From: SpSt-1165 sp964391725
GTDB taxonomy: Bacteria > Chloroflexota > Anaerolineae > Anaerolineales > Anaerolineaceae
Length of the DNA: 64,000 nucleotides
NCBI GenBank assembly: GCA_964391725.1
Contig: CAYMNB010000002.1
Location: 1-64,000, forward strand
Direction of reading: 5' to 3'
Shown one piece after another: positions 26,041-34,700 of this stretch. Each line of letters opens with the position of its first letter. Position 1 is the stretch's first letter. The position numbers and the translations under genes were made by a program. Below the pieces are notes generated by a model. It was not told the origin of the DNA, made no database searches, and saw only the letters and a program-made list of their open reading frames with translations.

Positions 26041-27237
26041 ATGCATAATTTCCCCGGTATTTTCGAGAAAAAAAAGGTTAAAAACCTGGTCATAGTGACC
26101 GTGTTCATGTTGGGGGTTGTTGTGTTTGCAACGGCCTGTCGGCAGGAGTCGCCTGATGTTGACGCAGAGGTAGAAGCAGTAATTGATGAAACAGTGACTG
26201 CCACGAATGCGATGCTATCTACCCAGACGCCAACGGTGATCTTCACGCCGACCGCTACAATAACGCCTGAGCCGACAATCACACCGACACCTATCGATTA
26301 TGCGACCATCGCTTGCTACTCTGAGAATCTGCCCTATGCCTGGGCGGAGTCTGCGGCAGTTCTGGGGTGGAAGTTTTTCGCTGATAACAATGAACTGAAT
26401 TACCGGGTGCTTTACTTTCCATCACCATGTTCTGAACAAGCCGTAGAGCAGGACCTGACATACCTGCTCTATGATAATCAGAATTTTGACGAAACACTAT
26501 TTATCGTATTGGACGAGCGCAGTTCGGGCATCGCCGCCAAGTTTTACCAGCATCTGTTATTCTATGATTTCTGGGCGATGGGTCCAGAAGATTATCCTAT
26601 GTTGGTGGAGGGCAGCGAAGAGGTAAATCCAAATCTGCTGTTCTTCCGCACAGACCGCCTGAATGGTGAAGGATTTGAAGGCAATGAAATTCTGCAAATT
26701 ATGATCGGGTTGGGTGAACACGAGTATATTCACACCGTGCAGGCACGCAACAACCGCCGACTGGCCTCAGACATATGGGAAGACCCCATTTATCAGGCAG
26801 CCATTGAATTCTATGCCAACATCGGCAACAATGCCGCCCATCGTTATTTTCGCGCGAATTCGGCTTATTTTGACTTGATGTCTATGTTGAGCCACCTTCA
26901 TCAAATGGGAAAATTGGTATCCTACACAGAAGTGATTCTTGGAGGGATAGGTATCACTTTGGAAGACTTCCAAGATAAGGAATTGGTCATCTATGATGCC
27001 AATATCCGCGATGCAGCCATTAAAATGGCTGGCAACAATTACCTGACAGCTCTGCAGGAAGGGGAGATCAACGCGCTGATGTTGGCAACCTGGATGGGGC
27101 TGGGCGACAGAGACAGCTACGAGTTGGTGCGCACGCTGTATGACCGCCATGTGGCAGAAACCAACCTATGGTATTATGGAGGCAACACAACCAATTACTT
27201 GCCTGCAACATTTGATGAGTTATTCAGGCCCAATTAA
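26041..27237 (+). CDS. Lipoprotein with HEXXH motif, putative metallopeptidase
   Basis: The 398-residue protein begins with a basic stretch and a hydrophobic signal (14-30) ending in a lipobox-like FATAC with Cys33. A Thr/Pro-rich linker follows (about 60-88), then a domain of unknown family. In it HEYIH (227-231, within GLGEHEYIHTVQ) fits the zinc site of gluzincin-type peptidases, and the downstream helix DPIYQAAIEFYAN could give a third ligand. I do not recognise the family, so catalytic activity is inferred from the motif alone. The message is probably leaderless. The gene stands alone between pgk and the P5C dehydrogenase. Confidence 0.7.
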   Translation: MHNFPGIFEKKKVKNLVIVTVFMLGVVVFATACRQESPDVDAEVEAVIDETVTATNAMLSTQTPTVIFTPTATITPEPTITPTPIDYATIACYSENLPYAWAESAAVLGWKFFADNNELNYRVLYFPSPCSEQAVEQDLTYLLYDNQNFDETLFIVLDERSSGIAAKFYQHLLFYDFWAMGPEDYPMLVEGSEEVNPNLLFFRTDRLNGEGFEGNEILQIMIGLGEHEYIHTVQARNNRRLASDIWEDPIYQAAIEFYANIGNNAAHRYFRANSAYFDLMSMLSHLHQMGKLVSYTEVILGGIGITLEDFQDKELVIYDANIRDAAIKMAGNNYLTALQEGEINALMLATWMGLGDRDSYELVRTLYDRHVAETNLWYYGGNTTNYLPATFDELFRPN

Positions 27238-27303
27238 CCTTATGGCAGGCATGACACTGATCATACAATAAAATACAAATAGTCTTAAGAAGGAGATCAC
27301 GCT

Positions 27304-28881
27304 ATGGCTTTCGAATTGACGTATGCCACCATGTTCAACCCGCCTGAAGAGCTGCACCAGAAATTTGAGCAGACATTTGCCAATTTTCAAGATGTGCTTA
27401 GTCAGGAACATCCGATGTTTATTGGGGGAAAGGAGCGCTTCGCTGCCGAGAAGTTTGAGGTAGTCTCGCCAGTAAATACAGACATTGTGTTAGGTGTTTT
27501 CCAGAAAGGCACCGCACAGGATGCGAAAGATGCCGTGGCAGCCGCCAAAGCAGCATTTCCGGCGTGGTCGGGCTTGCCCTGGCAAAAACGTGTGGGCTTG
27601 CTGCGCAAAGCGTGTGACATCATGGATGAACGTATCTTTGAGATCGCTGCTGCCATGACCTACGAAGTTGGAAAAAACCGTATGGAAGCCCTGGGGGATG
27701 CAGCCGAAACCTCGGCGTTAATTCGTTATGCCTGCCGACAAATGGAAGTCAACGATGGTTTCATCAAGCCGATGGGCAAAGATCCTTTGACCGGTTATGA
27801 TGCAACCAATATATCCGTTCTGCGGCCGTATGGGGTGTGGGTGGTGATAAGTCCTTTCAACTTTCCATCAGCCCTGACCGGCGGCCCTGCCGGCACGGCA
27901 CTGGTAACAGGCAACACGCTGGTAATCAAGCCAGCATCGAACACGCCCTGGTCGCCAAAGATATTGGCGGAATGTTTCATGGCGGCTGGCATTCCGGACG
28001 GGGTGGTAAATTTCGTGACCGGCCCAGGCAGTTCTGTCGGGCAGGCGTTGATCGAAAATGATGATGTTGACGGAATAACTTTCACCGGGTCTTACGATGT
28101 GGGTATGTCCATTTACCGGACTTTTGCCCAGGGAAAATATGTGCGTCCAATCGTTATGGAATTGGGTGGAAAGAACCCCACCATTGTTTCGCGCAATGCC
28201 AATATCGACGACGCAGTGATGGGATTGTATCGCAGCGCGTTTGGCTTGCAGGGGCAGAAATGTTCAGCTGGCTCCCGGATTTATATTGAAGCGCCGGTGT
28301 ATGAGGAATTGGTCGCCAAATTGGTGGAAAAAACCAAAGCGACCATCATCGGTGCACCTGACAGGCGCGAGGTATTCATGGGGCCGGTGATTGATAAACA
28401 TGCTTATAATGATTATCAGCGGTTTATCGGTGAATTACGTGAGGCCGATGCCACCATCCTGACCGGCGGCGAAGTCTTGACCGAAGGTGAACTGGAAAAA
28501 GGATACTTCTGCGCACCGACAATCGCTGCGGATGTACCACGCGATCATTGGCTGTGGAAACGTGAGATGTTTCTGCCGATCACCTTTGTTGAGAAGGTGC
28601 AAAACCTTGAGGAGGCAATGCAACTGGCGAATGATGTTGACTATGGCCTCACCGCTGGTTTTTATGGCTCAGAAGAGGAAGCGCAATGGTTCTTCGAGAA
28701 CATCGAGGCGGGTGTGACCTATGCCAATCGTCCGCAGGGCGCCACCACTGGTGCCTGGCCCGGGTATCAGCCATTTGGCGGTTGGAAAGCCAGCGGTGCA
28801 ACAGGCAAGCAGGCTGGCGGGTTGAATTACGTACAGTTGTACATGCATGAGCAAAGCCGCACGCTGATCCGCGCACTGTAA
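27304..28881 (+). CDS. L-glutamate gamma-semialdehyde (P5C) dehydrogenase
   Basis: This aldehyde dehydrogenase oxidises glutamate semialdehyde, in equilibrium with pyrroline-5-carboxylate, to glutamate with NAD in proline or arginine breakdown. The 525-residue length and the sequence from PMFIGGKE through ISPFNFPSALTGG to GWKASGATGKQAGGLNYV match the RocA/PruA type. Active residues are Glu286 in MELGGK and Cys320 in QGQKCSA. AAGGAG lies eight bases before the ATG. No proline dehydrogenase gene is adjacent. A strong terminator follows. Confidence 0.95.
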   Translation: MAFELTYATMFNPPEELHQKFEQTFANFQDVLSQEHPMFIGGKERFAAEKFEVVSPVNTDIVLGVFQKGTAQDAKDAVAAAKAAFPAWSGLPWQKRVGLLRKACDIMDERIFEIAAAMTYEVGKNRMEALGDAAETSALIRYACRQMEVNDGFIKPMGKDPLTGYDATNISVLRPYGVWVVISPFNFPSALTGGPAGTALVTGNTLVIKPASNTPWSPKILAECFMAAGIPDGVVNFVTGPGSSVGQALIENDDVDGITFTGSYDVGMSIYRTFAQGKYVRPIVMELGGKNPTIVSRNANIDDAVMGLYRSAFGLQGQKCSAGSRIYIEAPVYEELVAKLVEKTKATIIGAPDRREVFMGPVIDKHAYNDYQRFIGELREADATILTGGEVLTEGELEKGYFCAPTIAADVPRDHWLWKREMFLPITFVEKVQNLEEAMQLANDVDYGLTAGFYGSEEEAQWFFENIEAGVTYANRPQGATTGAWPGYQPFGGWKASGATGKQAGGLNYVQLYMHEQSRTLIRAL

Positions 28882-28888
28882 AAAAATT

Positions 28889-28913
28889 AGCCCCCATCAT
28901 GGGGGCTTTTTTC
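28889..28913. terminator. Bidirectional terminator after P5C dehydrogenase
   Basis: AGCCCCC (28889-28895) pairs with GGGGGCT (28901-28907) around ATCAT, followed by a T run. An A run on the other side lets it also end the convergent nitroreductase transcript. Confidence 0.9.
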
Positions 28914-29497
28914 TACTCTTGCTCGTAAGATTGCAAGATCAATTCATCCAATGTTCTTTTGGGGACATGGTGATTGGATTCTTCGTCACGGTAATAGGTA
29001 GTGTCAGCACCCGGCTGGACATCTTCAAGTACTATGGTTTCATTGGGTTTGCCAAGAGCAATCACGATCATGGTCTCATATTGATCAACAATACCAAGGT
29101 TGGCGTCCAGTTTGGGGCGGTTGATAGCGCCCAGTATACAGCCGCCAAAGCCGTCTTCCACTGCGCCCAGCAGGATGCTTTGCGCGGCAATGCCAGGATC
29201 CAGGCCGGAGTTATTGGTTAATTGGCGGTCACGCAACAGAATGATGTAAGCAGCAGGTCGTTCGCCTTCAGCAGGTCCGGACCAATCCTTCAATGCGCCT
29301 GCCCAGGCAAGAGTTTCAAAAATGATTTCGTTGGTTTCGCGGTTGTTTGAAAGAATGTATTTCAAAGGCTGTTTGTTTTGGGCAGAGGGCGAACAGCGGG
29401 CCAGGTCTACCCATGCTTGCAATTTGTCCATAGGAATTGCCACAGATTCATCAAAGCGACGGTAACTACGATTTTTGAGGATTAAGTCTCGTAACAT
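28913..29497 (-). CDS. Nitroreductase family protein, 194 aa
   Basis: This is an FMN-dependent oxidoreductase of the nitroreductase superfamily. It has the N-terminal phosphate-binding pattern NRSYRRFDE, then SPSAQNKQPLKYIL for the flavin, DPGIAAQSILLGAVEDGFGGCILGA for the dimer helix and IVIALGKPNE near the C-terminus. Substrate cannot be told from sequence. AAGGAAG precedes the ATG. A second, more typical nitroreductase gene lies 32 bases upstream, and the two are probably co-transcribed. Confidence 0.88.
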   Translation of the reverse strand: MLRDLILKNRSYRRFDESVAIPMDKLQAWVDLARCSPSAQNKQPLKYILSNNRETNEIIFETLAWAGALKDWSGPAEGERPAAYIILLRDRQLTNNSGLDPGIAAQSILLGAVEDGFGGCILGAINRPKLDANLGIVDQYETMIVIALGKPNETIVLEDVQPGADTTYYRDEESNHHVPKRTLDELILQSYEQE

Positions 29498-29529
29498 TTT
29501 TCTTCCTTTTTAAATACTGTATAGTCAGA

Positions 29530-30054
29530 TCACTCTGCAGGATAGCGGTCCCAATGGACGGCTGCAGAGTCAAATTGCGTGCGTGGCTCGGGGGATTCTG
29601 CGGGATATCCAGCCAGAATAATCCCAAGCGGGAGAACATGATCGGGCAGCTGGAAAATAGCCCGCACTTCGCGTTCAAACGGCGGCACAGGATGGACACC
29701 AATCCAGCAGGTACCCAGGCCCATAGCAACAGCGCCGATTAGCATGTTTTCAATAGCAGCGCTGCCATCCTGCACCCAAAAACGTTTGCCAGAGGCATTT
29801 GCTGCCTTGTGTGGGTTACCCAGGACCAAAATAGCAGCGGGTGCATTGTAGTTGGCGAAACGCATTTTTGTGCGGATTTGTGAAAGAATGAGCAGGTCGG
29901 TGGTCAAAATAAATTCCAAAGGCTGGCTGTTGGAGGCAGAAGGGGCTGCCATGGCCAATTTTACCAGTTCAACCAGCTGGTCATGCGTGACTGGTTTTTC
30001 TTCAAATTTTCGTATGGAACGGCGTTTGTAAATGGTGTCGATGGTCGTGTTCAT
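29530..30054 (-). CDS. Nitroreductase family protein, 174 aa
   Basis: The short FMN-binding domain shows RRSIRKFEEKPV, APSASNSQPLEFIL, DGSAAIENMLIGAVAMGLGTCWIG and LPLGIILAGYPAE, the standard nitroreductase signatures. Proteins of this size reduce nitro groups, quinones or similar acceptors with NAD(P)H. It is the first gene of a two-gene unit with another nitroreductase, the pair being diverged paralogs. AAAGG lies near the ATG, and a TATAAT on this strand lies about 40 bases upstream. Confidence 0.92.
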   Translation of the reverse strand: MNTTIDTIYKRRSIRKFEEKPVTHDQLVELVKLAMAAPSASNSQPLEFILTTDLLILSQIRTKMRFANYNAPAAILVLGNPHKAANASGKRFWVQDGSAAIENMLIGAVAMGLGTCWIGVHPVPPFEREVRAIFQLPDHVLPLGIILAGYPAESPEPRTQFDSAAVHWDRYPAE

Positions 30055-30115
30055 AAATGCCTTTCACTAATACATAATCCAATACCCAAGATTATAAGGG
30101 ATTTAATATGGCAAA

Positions 30116-30150
30116 TCAAAAGAGGCGCCTGGAAGAAACCAGGCACCTCT
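30116..30150 (-). terminator. Terminator of the subtilase gene
   Basis: On the minus strand AGAGGTGCCTGG pairs with CCAGGCGCCTCT (30150-30139 with 30132-30121, one mismatch), followed by TTTTGATTT. Confidence 0.85.
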
Positions 30151-30190
30151 CACGTAAATTTGGTTGTTTGAATCGGCCAACGATGGACTT

Positions 30191-31558
30191 TTACTTGACG
30201 GTGTTGTATACGTTGATGCGGCCTTTGCCGTAGAACGGGTCGGTGCCGGGTTGGCCAAGGTCATCAGCGCCTTTCGTTATAGCATTCCGCACCTGCGCGG
30301 GTTTACGTCCAACATCTTCAACCACCAATGCCGCCAGGCCGGAGACATGCGGGGCTGCCATGGAGGTGCCGGCTGCACCAACTATGTAGTAACCGGTCTG
30401 GCAGGCGGGTATTACCAGGCTGGTAGTGGAACAAGCTGCCCAGACATAACCACCGTCGTTGCCGCCGGGAGCAGCAACAGAGATGGCAGAGCGGCCGTAG
30501 TTGGTGTAGGAGGCAGGAGCATCGATTTCATACCAGGGGCCGACATAGATATCATCGGCATAGGTTGGTCCTGTCGCGGACACACAAATCACATTGGTGG
30601 CGTCGCAGTAGGTGTTGAACATGCTGTAATTGTGATCCATATCGATTCCATCATTGCCTGCGGAAACTACGATGACGACACCTTTGCGGTTGGCGTAGGT
30701 GAAAAGTTTGTTGATGAAAGCGACCTCGCCCGGGTATTCGTTCTTGTAGAAATAACCACCCAGGCTCATGTTGATGACATCTGCGCCGTTGTCAACAGCA
30801 TGCAGGATACCCTGTACAATGGCTTCACCCGGGCAGCTGCCATCAACCCCGCAAACCTTAACAGCCATCAGGGTTGTTTGAGTAGTGACACCGGCGGCTA
30901 TAAGACTATTGCTGGCAACGGTCGCTGCCACATGGGTGCCGTGAAAATAGAGGTCCGTAAAGTATTCTCTACCAGGAAAATAGGTATCTACCAATGCATC
31001 GTCTTCAGGTATGAAGGATATCGACCTGCTAAGATCGACAAGTCCATTCAGGTCCGGGTAGGTGTAGTCAATGCCAGTGTCGAGGATGGCGACGGTTACA
31101 GCCGGTGAACCGAGGCGGCCAGCCGCCCAGGCATCATCTGCGTCGATCGCGCGCATGTTCCACTGCCAGGCATAGCGGGCGGCAAGCGTCGGATCAGCTG
31201 GGCTGGCGGGAAGCGTATCGACAGCGATCGGGTCACCGGCCAACATGCCGGGGTCGAATGCGAAGTATCCGCTTTCCTGCACGCTTTGCACGCCGCGCAG
31301 CCTGCCCAATTCACTGGCGGCTTCCTCTGAAAGGCCCCTGACGATGGCGATGCCAATCGGGTGGGTGAAATCAACGGTACCGCCGAGTGCTTCCACACGG
31401 GTTTGGAAGTCTCTGGGCGCAGCGTTGTTGAACAGCACAATGTGGGAATTGCCCGGCACGGTCTCATATAGCGATCCCGCGTAGGTCGGTGACGCCAGAA
31501 GTCCGGTTAACAGCATCACCAGGGTGAAGATTAAACTTAAATACAAACAGCGCTTCAT
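30191..31558 (-). CDS. Secreted subtilisin-like serine protease (S8)
   Basis: The 455-residue precursor has a signal peptide (1-27, ending TYA-G), an inhibitor-like propeptide (about 28-110), and a subtilase domain. Its triad is Asp160 in ILDTGID, His206 in HGTHVA and Ser399 in GTSMAAPHVSG, with SAGNDG for the oxyanion Asn. It ends shortly after the catalytic domain, with no anchor, so it should be released. AAAGGAG lies six bases before the ATG. TATAAT (31631-31626) gives a leader of about 60 bases. It lies downstream of an alpha-2-macroglobulin-like gene on the same strand, separated by a hairpin. Confidence 0.95.
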   Translation of the reverse strand: MKRCLYLSLIFTLVMLLTGLLASPTYAGSLYETVPGNSHIVLFNNAAPRDFQTRVEALGGTVDFTHPIGIAIVRGLSEEAASELGRLRGVQSVQESGYFAFDPGMLAGDPIAVDTLPASPADPTLAARYAWQWNMRAIDADDAWAAGRLGSPAVTVAILDTGIDYTYPDLNGLVDLSRSISFIPEDDALVDTYFPGREYFTDLYFHGTHVAATVASNSLIAAGVTTQTTLMAVKVCGVDGSCPGEAIVQGILHAVDNGADVINMSLGGYFYKNEYPGEVAFINKLFTYANRKGVVIVVSAGNDGIDMDHNYSMFNTYCDATNVICVSATGPTYADDIYVGPWYEIDAPASYTNYGRSAISVAAPGGNDGGYVWAACSTTSLVIPACQTGYYIVGAAGTSMAAPHVSGLAALVVEDVGRKPAQVRNAITKGADDLGQPGTDPFYGKGRINVYNTVK

Positions 31559-31625
31559 TTGATTCTCCTTTTCAACTGGGGTAAATGAATTTTTGAGGGG
31601 ATATTGAAATCAACAGTGCCCTTTA

Positions 31626-31680
31626 ATTATACAGAGAAAAGCATTTTCATGAAATATTTTTAATGTTTCGTGAAAATGGT
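31626..31680 (-). terminator. Hairpin and -10 box between the macroglobulin and subtilase genes
   Basis: On the minus strand CATTTTCACGAAA and TTTCATGAAAATG (about 31680-31641) form a long stem with one C-A mismatch, then CTTTTCTCT; this is the likely terminator of the macroglobulin gene. TATAAT at 31631-31626, right after it, is the likely -10 box of the subtilase gene. Confidence 0.6.
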
Positions 31681-31706
31681 TAAAAGTTTGTACTCGATTG
31701 GGAGGG

Positions 31707-34700
31707 TTATTTCTGAATGGTTCCACCATGGCTTGTTGATGCCAGGATTTGTCCTTGATAGGGGCTATACACAGTCACAGGCGCCAAGGTCGTAGATGCT
31801 TCTGCGGCATCCAGTGTAACGTAATAGAGCAACTCATAGGTTCCGGCCGAGACGTTGGGTGCGAACCAGTTAATGGTTTGATCCCATTCATCGATCATAG
31901 CTTCGAAAGTGCCAGGGCTGGTGCCTAACGCAAGCGGGTTTTCCGGTACGATGTGGATTGGATGCGATCCCGAAAACACCCCTTCGATATTCCATTCAGG
32001 AGGCAGAGGTAATGTGACCAGCAGGTACTGCTGATCGGCTTGGGCTGTCAGTGTGATCCTGCCTACGAAGGAACCTGATAGGTCTGCCTCTTCCATTGAG
32101 TGTATGGGCGTACAAAAGCCGGGCCGGCAATTGTCAAAGGTATCATAGATGGCATGTTCGACATTTACTCCTGTGGTGGGGGAGGCATGACCATCCGCCA
32201 TAGGGGTCAATACAAAATACAGGTTTCCGTCACCCTCGCCACGAGAAAGGGAAAGCCAGGGGGTTAGGTTGTCGATTTCGGTATGGAGGGCTTGGCCAGC
32301 TTGTTCGACAATGGTAGCTGCGTTTTCTTCAAAGACCACTTCTGTGTTGGTGGTAATAGACAGGTCATAGGTGCTGCCTATGCTGTTGGTAGACAGATAT
32401 TGAGCGAGTACGGTCATGGTTAAGGCATCAGCGATTGAATTCAGGTCGGTTTGGTGGAACAACCTGCGCTGAATGAGGGAGTGAATCATCTCACCAGCGA
32501 GGGCAGATGTGAGTTGCGATTTTTGCACAGCGGACGTCACCAAAGCCAGGGTTGTATCGATGGAGTTAAACAGCGGAAAGGCGGAATCCGGCGCAAAGAA
32601 AATACCGGTTTGGTCGTACAGGGACTGATTCTGTATCTGTTCGATCAACGCCTGCTGCTGTTGACCGGTATCACCCTGTTGGGTGAATGCCATCAGCAAG
32701 AATGATTGCCCAACGATAGAGAGTGAATTAACTTCCTGCAAAAACATTGAAAAATCTTGTTGCTGCAAGCGCAGATTTTGGATCAGGTAACGTTGTAATA
32801 TCTGGCGGTTTCTGTCTGTAAAGGTTTGCGATTCGATGTAGGTCAACAAACTGGTTTTGGCGGAAGTTGGCAGCTCGTCAACCTGCCGAGATTCTACCAG
32901 AGCCAGGGTAACGTAGGCGGTCAAGTCCGGGTCAGAAGTCTGGTTATGTTCTGAAAACGACCAGCCGCCCTCCGGTCTTTGAAGACCGACCAGGTTATCG
33001 AGTAATTGGTTGATGGCACGCACGTCAGAAGTTGTGGATAGACCTAAGATCTGAGAGGCGAGACCTTCAGGATGATTGAGTCGGGGTATATCTCTTGCGG
33101 CCAAATAGGAGAACACCTGTGCTTCCGATGGCAATAGTGTGATCTGCCATTCTGATGAGGTCTGGCTGGCTGGCATCGGAAGAATGATGTTTTGTTGTGA
33201 GGGGGATGATAACAAACCACTAACGAAGGGCTGCCGGCGAGATTCGCTAATTGAGGAGTTTTGCAGGCTCTCTTGTATTTGGCCTGCGATATAAAGATGC
33301 GCATAGCCAATTGCAAGGTCATCGGATCTGGCAATCAGGTAAGCCTGGTAATCGGAATGACCGCTTTCCAGCGGGAACGCAATGAAGGCGGTGCCGTTTT
33401 CATCTGTCGACAGATTTGTCAGATATATGGCTTGTTCAGCAGGAAGCGGTGACACACCCATCGGTGTGTCAGGTGGTGAAGCAAATGGGCTTTGGTTCAT
33501 CGTAGGAGAAAAAAGATGATCAGATGACCATGGCAGACTGCGTATGTACTGGTCGAGTTGATGAGCGAATGAAGCAGAGGGAAATCCCGAAAAATTCTGT
33601 TGGAACCACACCTGATCCACGCCTGTTTGCTCTGCCCAATCAGAAGGCAGCAGTAAGAAGGAATAATTGGCTTTCACCGGATTCCCTTCATTGGCTGTGA
33701 CCGCCAGATTAAGCGTGGCGGTTTCTTCGGTAGAATTGAGGTTGAAGTCGGCCTCTAAAGATAATGACCTTGTTTGCCTCTCAACCGACAGAACGAGTTG
33801 ACCAATCCGGTGAGAAACAACCCCATCACGATCGTCTCCGATGATAGTAACGGACAACTGTACTTGCGGGTAATCATTGGCTTTGATGTTGATATCCACA
33901 ATCTCGCCCGGTTGATCAAGCTCAAGCATGAGTTCGCGTTGTTCGTCGGCGGTTTGCACACTGATCAACGCGATTGCTTTGGTGAGGAATGGGTTGGGGA
34001 TATAGATCTGTGCAGTTTCGTTGATGCCATACAGGGTTTTGTCAGAAACCAGCTCGATCAGGTTTATAGCGGGCTCCAGCCATTGGGTTTGGTCCGCAGT
34101 TTCACCGTCCACAAAAAAGTAATGGTCTTCGGTATACCGTTGATCGGTAACGTTGATACGATAGACACCCGGATCAGGCGGGGTGAAGGCGAGGCGGGCA
34201 TACCCATCTTGATCTGTGATAAATGAAGTGCTTGCGATCTGGGTATAGACCGGACGGCGTTGAATTCTTTCAGTGCCTCGGTCATAGGTGATATTTTCTG
34301 TGTAACCCACCTTCTCTAAATTGGCGGAAAGGGCAATGCCTTCGTAAGGCAAGCGGTCAAATGTGTAGGTGTTCACCTCGATGCCAATCGACTCTCCCGC
34401 TGAACCCAGCCATTTTTCCAGTTTTATGTCAATGGAGAAATCCGCGGGATGCAGGTTGGCGAAAGTATGGGCAGAAATTGCCTGTGCACTCACAGGATCA
34501 ATGGCTTGTGCGTGGAGGGTGATAAGATACTCTCTGGTGAGGTCCAATGATTCCATTTGGTCAGGCGATATCGAAAGAGAACAAGCACCCTGCTCATCTG
34601 TCAGGCATTCACCCGATTGGAGAAGGAGAGAGCCATCGGCATCACTGACTTCTTCGGCCATTAACTGCCAGTTGACCGGTTGATTGGTGATGGGAGCGCC

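Noticed and set aside
30164..31108. 314-codon open frame on the plus strand opposite the subtilase
   Set aside because: The minus strand holds a complete S8 protease with triad, signal peptide and ribosome site. The plus-strand frame has none of these.
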